Shown: in pieces, positions 1 to 5,383 of the stretch | Position numbering within the stretch: the first letter of the stretch is position 1 | Layout of the letters: the number at the start of each line of letters is the position of its first letter | Assembly: GCA_934486895.1 (NCBI GenBank) | Contig: CAKSQZ010000030.1 | Location: 1 to 12,224, forward strand | Length of the DNA stretch: 12,224 nt | Origin: an uncultured Eubacteriales bacterium | GTDB taxonomy: Bacteria > Bacillota > Clostridia > Oscillospirales > Acutalibacteraceae | Direction: 5' to 3' | Notes under the pieces: generated by a model | The model's input: only the letters and a program-made list of their open reading frames with translations | What the model was told of the DNA's origin: nothing | Databases searched by the model: none | Translations under genes and position numbers: made by a program

Positions 1-204
1 GAAAAGATTGAACGACCATGCTCCGACAAAAAATACAAACACCGCAGCGACAGTAGCAAATCTGACGCCGACTTTCGACTGAGAACGGGATCTCGCTTTT
101 GTCTTTGTGCGCTGTTTTTTTACAGGCAGAGGAATAACAGTTGCTCGGCGTGCAGGACTTGCTGCCGGAATAGCTCTTGCTGCCCCGCTGTAATCATACT
201 GCAT
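1..204 (-). CDS. FtsL-like septum formation protein, N-terminal 68 residues (runs off the left edge)
   Basis: This is the N-terminal part of a small division protein; the gene continues past base 1. The ATG lies at 204-202, with an AAGAGG ribosome binding site about six bases upstream. The 68 visible residues are a short N-terminus (MQYDYSGAARAIP), a basic stretch at about residues 29-46 rich in Lys, Arg, Thr and Ser, and the start of a hydrophobic segment at about residues 48-68 that should be the single membrane anchor. The short basic cytoplasmic tail followed by one membrane span, directly after rsmH, is the FtsL arrangement. FtsL forms a complex with FtsB/DivIC and DivIB/FtsQ at the septum and helps activate septal wall synthesis. 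FtsL sequences are poorly conserved, so the call rests on topology and gene order. The periplasm-side coiled coil is outside the window. Confidence 0.72.
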   Translation of the reverse strand, partial: MQYDYSGAARAIPAASPARRATVIPLPVKKQRTKTKARSRSQSKVGVRFATVAAVFVFFVGAWSFNLF

Positions 205-233
205 AGTTCCTCTTCCCTTCTTCTTTGGATTTT

Positions 234-1163
234 TTACAATTTCTCGACAGCCCTCAGCTTTGCACTTCGGCTTCTCGGATTATCACTCAGTTCCTGCTCG
301 CCCGCTGTTACCGGCTTACGGAATATCTGCTTTGCTCTCGGCTTTTTGCCGCACACGCACACCGGAAAGTCCGGCGGACAGGTGCAACCACTGCAAAATG
401 CGGCGAATGCCTGCTTTACAAGCCTGTCTTCTGCGGAATGGAAGGTTATGACCGAAAATCTTCCGCCTGCAGCCAGTCTTTCAAAGCCGTCGTTCAGTGC
501 TCTTTCTTCTTCGCCGAACTCATCGTTCACGGCTATTCTGAGCGCTTGGAACACCTTTCTTGCCGGATGTCCGTCGCGCCGAAGTTTCGGCGGATAACAT
601 TCCGACACGAGCGACGCCAGCTTTAAAGTGGTGTCGATCGGGGATACTACCCTTTGCTCGACTATCCTGCGGGCGATCCTGCCTGCAAAACGCTCATCGG
701 CATATTTTATGAATATGTCAGAGAGCTCTCTTTCGCCGAGCGTGTTCACAAGATCTTCGGCGCTGACTCCGCTGTCGCTCATTCGCATATCGAGCGGAGC
801 GTCATAATGATAGGAAAAGCCGCGGTCAGCGGTGTCGAGCTGATGGGACGACACGCCGAGATCGAGCAAAAAGCCGTCGATCTTATCTATTTTTAAACTG
901 TCCAGTATTTCATTTATCTGTGAGAAACGGGCGTTTACGACCGTTACATTTTGAAATTCGCCGAGGCGTTGTGCCGCCGCTTTGACAGCGGAAGGGTCAC
1001 GGTCTATCGCGATGAGTCTGCCGCCGTTTAAGCGCTTTGCGATCTCATAGGAATGTCCGCCTCCGCCTGCGGTACCGTCAACATAAATTCCGTTCGGCTT
1101 GACATTCAGCGCATCGACCGCTTCGTTCAGCAATACACTCTTATGAGAAAATTGCTCGCTCAT
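234..1163 (-). CDS. rsmH: 16S rRNA (cytosine-1402 N4)-methyltransferase RsmH (MraW)
   Basis: RsmH uses S-adenosylmethionine to methylate N4 of C1402 in the 16S rRNA of the 30S subunit, fine-tuning the P site. The 309 residues match the family length. The SAM-binding motif VDGTAGGGGHS is at residues 28-38, an acidic IDRD at 53-56, LLDLGVSSHQLD at 99-110 and LDMRM at 124-128. The C-terminal family blocks HPARKVFQALRIAVN (199-213), FHSAEDRLVK (241-250) and NPRSRSAKLRA (295-305) are all present. Residues 257-271 carry five cysteines (257, 260, 262, 269, 271), a possible metal-binding loop. The ATG overlaps the mraZ stop by one base (TAATG), which implies translational coupling. A weak GGTGA lies about seven bases before the start. 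The stop is 29 bp before the FtsL-like start, so the three genes form the head of a dcw operon. Confidence 0.97.
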   Translation of the reverse strand: MSEQFSHKSVLLNEAVDALNVKPNGIYVDGTAGGGGHSYEIAKRLNGGRLIAIDRDPSAVKAAAQRLGEFQNVTVVNARFSQINEILDSLKIDKIDGFLLDLGVSSHQLDTADRGFSYHYDAPLDMRMSDSGVSAEDLVNTLGERELSDIFIKYADERFAGRIARRIVEQRVVSPIDTTLKLASLVSECYPPKLRRDGHPARKVFQALRIAVNDEFGEEERALNDGFERLAAGGRFSVITFHSAEDRLVKQAFAAFCSGCTCPPDFPVCVCGKKPRAKQIFRKPVTAGEQELSDNPRSRSAKLRAVEKL

Positions 1164-1588
1164 TAAATTTCACCGAGGATATCAAAAACATCCTCACGCT
1201 TGGATTCAACATTGAATTTTTCCCAATCGCTGCTCTTCCAGATCTCAATGCAGTCGTCTGCGCCGATAAGCGTTACATTGTCGCCGGCTTTTGCGCCGAT
1301 AATATCGCGAAGTGTCTGCGGCAGGAGAACTCTGCCCTGTGAATCGAGAACGGTGTTGATAGCACCTGAATACAGATATCTGCGGACGGCGCGCGCCTGA
1401 GCCATTTTGAGCCCGGCGATCTTTTCGGTGAGCTTGTCCCAGACATCGATCGGAAAAATACAAAGGCAGGGCTGATCGTCTACAGGACGGGATACCACAA
1501 AGTTTTCGCCGAGCGAGCCTCTGAGCTTAGCAGGAATTGCAACTCTGCCCTTAGGATCGATATTATGGTAATAAGTGCCCGATAACAT
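1163..1588 (-). CDS. mraZ: Transcriptional regulator MraZ
   Basis: MraZ is a ring-forming DNA-binding protein of the SpoVT/AbrB fold and the usual first gene of the dcw cluster; in studied bacteria it regulates its own operon. The 141-residue protein has the two family repeats, DPKGRVAIPAKLR at residues 11-23 and DSQGRVLLP at 82-90, and the length is normal. The start at 1588 is preferred over an in-frame ATG 11 codons upstream: a strong AAAGGAGGG site lies about six bases before 1588, and homologues begin MLSGTYYH or similar. The gene overlaps rsmH by one base. Its promoter and candidate operators lie at 1665-1737. Autorepression is inferred from the position of these boxes and from what is known of the family. 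Confidence 0.96.
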   Translation of the reverse strand: MLSGTYYHNIDPKGRVAIPAKLRGSLGENFVVSRPVDDQPCLCIFPIDVWDKLTEKIAGLKMAQARAVRRYLYSGAINTVLDSQGRVLLPQTLRDIIGAKAGDNVTLIGADDCIEIWKSSDWEKFNVESKREDVFDILGEI

Positions 1589-1630
1589 ATCATGCCCTCC
1601 TTTCTGATTTTTTAACATCAAGTTCGTTTA

Positions 1631-1666
1631 TGTGGAAAACTATGTGGAAAACTGTGAAAATCCACA
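1631..1666. promoter_or_regulatory. Cluster of DnaA-box-like sequences in the mraZ leader
   Basis: TGTGGAAAA occurs at 1631-1639 and 1643-1651, 12 bp apart. Its reverse complement TTTTCCACA fits the relaxed DnaA-box consensus TTWTNCACA exactly. A third near match, TGTGAAAAT, is at 1653-1661, and AAATCCACA in the opposite orientation at 1658-1666 is seven of nine to TTATCCACA. The group lies between the mraZ promoter and start codon. On the mRNA strand TGTGGA and TCCACA could also pair into a short hairpin. DnaA binding is inferred from sequence match only. Confidence 0.4.
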
Positions 1667-1701
1667 CTTTGCAACACATATAATCCACTTTGCGCTACTT
1701 T
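1665..1701 (-). promoter_or_regulatory. MraZ-box repeats (probable autoregulatory operator)
   Basis: On the minus strand AAAGTG-type hexamers recur at 10-11 bp spacing: AAAGTA (1701-1696), AAAGTG (1691-1686), a degenerate TATGTG (1680-1675) and AAAGTG (1670-1665). Helically phased AAAGTG-type repeats in front of mraZ are the known MraZ operator form in some Gram-positive relatives. The array begins eight bases downstream of the -10 box, so bound MraZ would block initiation or early elongation. The match is seen; the regulation is inferred. Confidence 0.6.
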
Positions 1702-1708
1702 TAATGTA

Positions 1709-1737
1709 ATTATACAAGGAGAACAGCGTTTTTTCAA
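1709..1737 (-). promoter_or_regulatory. Vegetative (sigma-A type) promoter of mraZ-rsmH-ftsL
   Basis: The minus strand reads TTGAAA (1737-1732), a 17-bp spacer, then a perfect TATAAT (1714-1709). Transcription should begin near 1702, giving a leader of about 115 nt that contains the MraZ-box and DnaA-box-like sequences. It is one of the best promoter matches in the window. Confidence 0.75.
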
Positions 1738-1766
1738 GATAAATTTAAAAATTCGTTAACATTTAT

Positions 1767-1798
1767 TTTAAGCATTGCTGCTTAGAGCCATGCTTAAA
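1767..1798. repeat. Inverted repeat of 9 bp with a 14-nt loop, function unknown
   Basis: TTTAAGCAT (1767-1775) pairs with ATGCTTAAA (1790-1798). The loop contains TGCTT, which can pair with AAGCA of the left arm as an alternative fold. Neither strand has a clear T-run after the stem, so it is a poor intrinsic terminator. It sits between the LexA-like palindromes and the mraZ promoter. Confidence 0.4.
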
Positions 1799-1827
1799 CT
1801 ATATATTGAACATATAAAATTTACTAT

Positions 1828-1856
1828 ACTATATATAGATAAAAGTAAAAGAACAA
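1828..1856 (-). promoter_or_regulatory. Possible minus-strand promoter overlapping a LexA-like palindrome
   Basis: The minus strand reads TTGTTC (1856-1851), a 17-bp spacer, then TATAGT (1833-1828). The -35 lies inside the right-hand palindrome as read in that direction, the usual place for a repressor site. It could be a second, upstream promoter for the mraZ operon or could drive a short untranslated RNA. The DNA here is very AT-rich, so chance matches are likely. Confidence 0.35.
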
Positions 1857-1907
1857 ATGTTCTTTACACCTGTTAAGCAACGGTTTTCTAAGAACATTTG
1901 TTCTTTT
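1847..1907. promoter_or_regulatory. Paired LexA-like palindromes forming an 18-bp inverted repeat
   Basis: AGAACAAATGTTCT (1850-1863) and AGAACATTTGTTCT (1891-1904) are each near-perfect palindromes with the GAAC-N4-GTTC core of Gram-positive SOS boxes. They are also reverse complements of each other. The flanks extend the match to 18 bp (1847-1864 and 1890-1907) around a 25-nt centre. Centre-to-centre distance is 41 bp, about four helical turns, which suits two dimers on one DNA face. An alternative is a terminator hairpin for the YmxH-like gene, whose stop is 10 bp away, although the stem is AT-rich and the loop long. Confidence 0.5.
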
Positions 1908-1917
1908 ATGCTATAAT

Positions 1918-2211
1918 TTAAAGATCAAACAGCTTGCTGAGAACGCCCGATTTTCGCGGCTGACGGTTATGCGGCGGATCATAATTCACAAGCACCAGCT
2001 CATCACCGAACACTTCCACACAGCACCACGGTATTATAAGGTCGTCTTCCCTGCCGATAAGCCCGAAAAAACGGCGTTTTCCCAGCACAATTATCGACTC
2101 CGCAGAGCCTGTGCAGGTGTTTATCTCCACATCGCCGACGTTGCCGAGCCGCGAGCCGTCTTTGATGCAGATGACTTCCTTTTCATAAAGTTCTCCGATC
2201 CTTGCTATCAT
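1918..2211 (-). CDS. YlmC/YmxH-family PRC-barrel protein
   Basis: This is a 97-residue soluble protein of the YlmC/YmxH family, small PRC-barrel proteins found mainly in endospore formers and often annotated as sporulation proteins. Visible features are the opening MIARIGELYEKEVICIKDG, a G-x-V-x-D-V-E-I strand at about residues 23-30, the stretch SIIVLGKRRFFGL and the conserved DLIIPWCCVEVFGDELVLV ending the barrel. The ATG at 2211 follows an AGGAGG with eight bases between. The C-terminus is basic and proline-rich (PPHNRQPRKSG). The gene is divergent from the CAP-dockerin gene, with about 113 bp between starts, and the LexA-like inverted repeat lies just past its stop. The biochemical role of the family is not established; a sporulation link comes from family naming and distribution only. 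Confidence 0.85.
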   Translation of the reverse strand: MIARIGELYEKEVICIKDGSRLGNVGDVEINTCTGSAESIIVLGKRRFFGLIGREDDLIIPWCCVEVFGDELVLVNYDPPHNRQPRKSGVLSKLFDL

Positions 2212-2244
2212 TATACTCGCCTCCTGCTTTTCATAAAAAGATAT

Positions 2245-2266
2245 GCATAATCTGCATTTCTTATGC
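2245..2266. repeat. Inverted repeat GCATAA / TTATGC in a divergent intergenic region
   Basis: GCATAA (2245-2250) and TTATGC (2261-2266) form a 6-bp inverted repeat with a 10-nt spacer. It lies between the YmxH-like gene and the promoter of the CAP-dockerin gene. The geometry fits a small operator, but no specific regulator can be named. I see no convincing promoter for the YmxH-like gene in this gap. Confidence 0.3.
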
Positions 2267-2272
2267 TGAGAT

Positions 2273-2306
2273 TTGAATTGAAAAACCTATTGGGATATAT
2301 TATAAT
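2273..2306 (+). promoter_or_regulatory. Promoter of the CAP-dockerin gene (two overlapping candidates)
   Basis: TTGAAA (2278-2283), a 17-bp spacer and perfect TATAAT (2301-2306) make one strong match. TTGAAT (2273-2278), 17 bp and TATATT (2296-2301) make a second, offset by 5 bp. The first would start close to the ribosome binding site AGAGGTG, leaving a very short leader of about 12 nt; the second gives a slightly longer one. Confidence 0.65.
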
Positions 2307-2324
2307 ATACAAAGAGGTGTTGAT

Positions 2325-4664
2325 ATGAAAAAGATAATTTGTCTGATGATAGTTTTATCGGTCTTGTTTTCGTTTTGCGCGGGTGCGGAGAGCTACTCCT
2401 TGAACGGAGCCGATCTCAGCTTTGAAAGCGCCAACGATCTGATGACTCATTATGTGACCAAAGACGGCTCTGCCGCAAGGATACTCAATTCCAACAAGCT
2501 TTATAAAGTTGACACGGCGACTTCAAAAGCAAGCGTTGAACACGAGTTTCCCGCTTCTCAGTACAACTTCGATATAAACGGCGGTTACTACGGTTCACAG
2601 TCATATCCGCAGGCGTATCTCGATAATGAAAACGGGCTTCTCTACTACGCCTGCAACTCTTACAGAAACACTTATTCCGAAGATGAGACAATAAATGTTG
2701 CGGTGTATGACCTTGAGGGCGGAAAGGAGCTCCGATCCGTTCAGATAAAGGGACATATTATGAATTCTGTCGGCGCGGATCGTTCGGGCAGGATTTTTAT
2801 TGCAACGGACGATTATTCAAAGACGGACGGCGAGTCGAGCTCGCTTATAGTTTTGAACACCGACGGCAGTGTTGCTTTTACCGCGGCGACCGAGTATCCG
2901 ATAAACGAGTTTTGCGGTTTTCTGCAAAACGGCACTTTTTTCTATATTGATGAATACATGGCTTACAGCGCATACGGTTATGCAAATCTGATGGGCAGGC
3001 TGAGAGAGGCAAAATTTGACGGCAAGAGCGCAAGCTTTGAGGACGGTTATCTTTTCTATGCGAAAAACATCTATTTTGCAAACCGCCGCGATCCTATTGA
3101 GATACTGAACGACAAATATCTTGTGACTGCAAGCGGACAGGTGATCCCGACCGACAGCATTAATGACAAGAGCTACTCTTTGGCGCTTTACGCCGAAAAT
3201 GATCTTGAAAAAGGCGACGATGATTTTATTTACACGGCAGGCTCGAATATGCTTTACAATGCCGACAGCATCTATGCACTGAGTAATAACAGCACAATTA
3301 TCAAATACGATTTGAACACCGAAGAGAAAAAGGAATTCTATACTTCTTCAAAATACATTTTCAATATGAGGCTCAGAGGCGACTGCATTTACGCGCTTGA
3401 GACTGATAAGAACAGCTTTTATTATGAAATAATACCGCTTTCGGATTTTAAAAAGATAACCCTGCAAAAATACAATATGAATGATTTCAGCGTTTATTCC
3501 GGCAGGACTAAAGCCGATATTGTGAAAAGGTTTTCTAAGGCTGTGCCTGCTGTTCCGAATGCCGGATTATCGGACACCGCGGGATCGGCGACCGCGCCTT
3601 ATGCAGAGAGTATTATGAACGATCAGGCAAAATCAACGGCGCTTAATCTTACAAACTATTACCGCTGGCTCGGCGGACTCACAAAGCTCGGATCTGCCGA
3701 TGATGAGACATGGGCTAACGCCGCAAAGGGCGCTGTTTTGCTTCAGGCGTCCGGCTTCAGTCACTCGCCCGATCAGCCTGCGGACATGGATGATGATTTT
3801 TATAATGCGGCGAAGAGTGCAACGCAAAACAGCAATATTGCGATGAACTATATATCGGGGCAAAATAAACTGCTTTACTCCATTCGTCAGTTTATGAACG
3901 ACAGCGGATACACCATGCCCGGGCACCGCACGAACTTTTTAATGCGGAATGCGACCACTGTTGCATACGGCGCTTTCTCGCGTTATATGTGTCAGACGGT
4001 GGGGTATGACGGCAATCCGAACGAACTCGGAACCGCAAAAGCCGACAACAATGAGGCGGCTTACGCTTGGCCGAGTCCGGGATATTTCCCTGCGGAAGAA
4101 ATATCGTCCGATGCTTACTGGACGGTGAATTTAAACACCGACAAGCTGGATCTTTCAAATCTCGCTCTTAAAGTTAAGATAACCGATCTTAATACAAACG
4201 AAGTTTTTGAGCGAACTTCCTCGTCGACCGGACTTTACGCGACGACGTATTGGGGCAGATTTATCAGCTTTGCGCCGCCCGACTCGGCAAAAGACGGTTA
4301 TGCAGGCAAGAAATACAGAGTTGAGATCACAAATCTTTCGGATGAAAATATCCTACCCGCTTCGCTGAGCTACACTGTTGACTTTTTCTCCTATGAGGGC
4401 AGATATGTGATAGACGGCAAGATTTACGACTGCGACGCCAACGGGAAGCTGACACTTATCGCCGATGCCAAGATTTTAAAGGGTGACGCAAACCTTGACG
4501 GTTCCGTTAATCTCGCCGATGTGAGACTGATGATCTCGTCGATCGCAAGCGATACTCCGCTCGATGATGTTGCTGCGGAAAATGCCGACCTGACTGGAGA
4601 TAAAAGTGTTACGCTTGCGGATGTCAGAATGCTGATAAGTCTGCTGGCGCAAGGCGCGATTTAA
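2325..4664 (+). CDS. Secreted protein with predicted propeller, CAP/SCP domain and C-terminal type I dockerin
   Basis: This is a 779-residue exported protein. Residues 1-21 are a signal peptide (MKKIICLMIVLSV, ending SFCAGA). Residues of about 30-400 are rich in beta strands with repeated Tyr/Asp/Gly-containing blocks and look like a beta-propeller, though no named family is recognised. Residues of about 433-580 match the CAP/SCP (cysteine-rich secretory, PR-1-like) fold: LNLTNYYRWLGG, SGFSHSP with His480, and PGHRTNFLM with His534. A probable beta-sandwich at about 585-700 begins YAWPSPGYFP. Residues 720-777 are a type I dockerin with two calcium loops, GDANLDGSVNLADVR and ADLTGDKSVTLADVR. 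A dockerin binds a cohesin on a scaffoldin or surface protein, so the protein is probably displayed in a cellulosome-like or cell-surface complex. No cohesin or carbohydrate enzyme is in the window. The start is supported by the signal peptide and AGAGGTG. CAP chemistry in bacteria is not settled, so no substrate is proposed. Confidence 0.88.
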   Translation: MKKIICLMIVLSVLFSFCAGAESYSLNGADLSFESANDLMTHYVTKDGSAARILNSNKLYKVDTATSKASVEHEFPASQYNFDINGGYYGSQSYPQAYLDNENGLLYYACNSYRNTYSEDETINVAVYDLEGGKELRSVQIKGHIMNSVGADRSGRIFIATDDYSKTDGESSSLIVLNTDGSVAFTAATEYPINEFCGFLQNGTFFYIDEYMAYSAYGYANLMGRLREAKFDGKSASFEDGYLFYAKNIYFANRRDPIEILNDKYLVTASGQVIPTDSINDKSYSLALYAENDLEKGDDDFIYTAGSNMLYNADSIYALSNNSTIIKYDLNTEEKKEFYTSSKYIFNMRLRGDCIYALETDKNSFYYEIIPLSDFKKITLQKYNMNDFSVYSGRTKADIVKRFSKAVPAVPNAGLSDTAGSATAPYAESIMNDQAKSTALNLTNYYRWLGGLTKLGSADDETWANAAKGAVLLQASGFSHSPDQPADMDDDFYNAAKSATQNSNIAMNYISGQNKLLYSIRQFMNDSGYTMPGHRTNFLMRNATTVAYGAFSRYMCQTVGYDGNPNELGTAKADNNEAAYAWPSPGYFPAEEISSDAYWTVNLNTDKLDLSNLALKVKITDLNTNEVFERTSSSTGLYATTYWGRFISFAPPDSAKDGYAGKKYRVEITNLSDENILPASLSYTVDFFSYEGRYVIDGKIYDCDANGKLTLIADAKILKGDANLDGSVNLADVRLMISSIASDTPLDDVAAENADLTGDKSVTLADVRMLISLLAQGAI

Positions 4665-4670
4665 GCGAAA

Positions 4671-4699
4671 AGAACCTGCTTTAAAGCAGGTCCTTTTTT
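4671..4699. terminator. Intrinsic terminator between the convergent CAP-dockerin and ppa genes
   Basis: ACCTGCTTTAAAGCAGGT at 4674-4691 is a perfect 18-bp palindrome that gives a stem with a TTAA loop. It is followed on the plus strand by CC and six Ts (4694-4699), seven bases after the CAP-dockerin stop begins its tail. On the minus strand TTCTTTTC follows, so it may also end ppa transcripts, less efficiently. Confidence 0.85.
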
Positions 4700-4709
4700 G
4701 ATTTTAAGC

Positions 4710-5243
4710 TTATTTTGCGAATTTTTCAGCGTACATTTTAATGCACTTTTTGATTATTTCACGCGCAGTCTTTGCTCCCTCAGCCTCATGCACTACCGTC
4801 TTTTTATTCTCAAGTGTTTTATAAACGGTGAAGAAATGGCGCATTTCACTGAAAATATGCTCAGGCAGTTCGCTGATGTCGGTGTACATATTATAATTCG
4901 GATCGTTATAAGGAATGGCGATTATTTTTTCGTCCATCTTGCCGGAATCAATCATTTTGATAACACCTATGGGATAACATCTCACAAGACTGAGGCTGTG
5001 TATCGGCTCACTGCAAAGCACAAGAACATCCAGCGGGTCTCCGTCGTCCGCATAGGTTCTGGGAATAAATCCGTAGCTTGCGGGATAATGTGTTGATGTG
5101 TAAAGAATACGATCGAGGATTATTGCGCCTGTCTCTTTATCAAGCTCATATTTACTCTTTGAGCCTTTTTCGATTTCGATAACTGCGATAAAATCTTCGG
5201 GATTTATTCTTTCGGAACTGACATCATGCCAAATATTGCTCAT
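4710..5243 (-). CDS. ppa: Inorganic pyrophosphatase, family I (soluble)
   Basis: The enzyme hydrolyses pyrophosphate to two phosphates in the cytoplasm, pulling nucleotide, nucleic acid and sugar-nucleotide synthesis forward. The 177-residue length is normal for bacterial family I enzymes. The family signature DDGDPLDVLVL is at residues 66-76 with metal-binding Asp67, Asp69 and Asp72. Upstream are EIEKGSKSKYELD (23-35), with the substrate-binding Lys/Tyr/Glu group, and YPASYGFIPRTYADD (53-67). Residues of about 99-120 (DSGKMDEKIIAIPYNDP) carry the further Asp/Lys residues of the site. The ATG at 5243 follows AAAGGGG with about eight bases between. It is a single-gene unit, divergent from galT by 140 bp and convergent with the CAP-dockerin gene. 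Many clostridia rely on family II or membrane pyrophosphatases; this one is clearly family I. Confidence 0.96.
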   Translation of the reverse strand: MSNIWHDVSSERINPEDFIAVIEIEKGSKSKYELDKETGAIILDRILYTSTHYPASYGFIPRTYADDGDPLDVLVLCSEPIHSLSLVRCYPIGVIKMIDSGKMDEKIIAIPYNDPNYNMYTDISELPEHIFSEMRHFFTVYKTLENKKTVVHEAEGAKTAREIIKKCIKMYAEKFAK

Positions 5244-5272
5244 TGGGCTTTCCCCTTTCTTTTTATGATATC

Positions 5273-5301
5273 ATTATACTAATTTTATATCGAAAAATAA
5301 A
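5273..5301 (-). promoter_or_regulatory. Probable ppa promoter
   Basis: The minus strand has a perfect TATAAT (5278-5273), with TTTATT 17 bp upstream (5301-5296) as a weak -35. The -10 lies about 30 bases before the ppa start, leaving a short leader. The -35 matches only the leading TT and one further position, so confidence is moderate. Confidence 0.45.
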
Positions 5302-5320
5302 GATTTTTTTGCGAAATTAG

Positions 5321-5349
5321 TTGTATGTGAAAAAAATATATGTTATATT
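5321..5349 (+). promoter_or_regulatory. Probable galT promoter
   Basis: TTGTAT (5321-5326), a 17-bp spacer and TATATT (5344-5349) lie 35 bases before the galT ATG. The promoter faces away from that of ppa. No cre-like or galactose-repressor-like operator is obvious in the gap. Confidence 0.5.
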
Positions 5350-5383
5350 TATCATGTGATATTATTGAATTGGGGTTTTATAT

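Noticed and set aside
225..626. A 133-codon open frame on the plus strand inside rsmH
   Set aside because: It is a shadow of the well-supported rsmH coding region, with no family features.
1589..1621. A longer start for MraZ, adding 11 residues
   Set aside because: The strong AAAGGAGGG lies inside this extension and points to the ATG at 1588; family members start there.
1799..1838. CTATATAT and ATATATAG as an inverted repeat
   Set aside because: They are low-complexity AT repeats, expected by chance in this base composition.
1790..1873. A 28-codon plus-strand open frame in the gene-free region
   Set aside because: It has only a weak purine-rich stretch upstream and no recognisable features, and it runs through AT-rich regulatory sequence, so chance is the better explanation.
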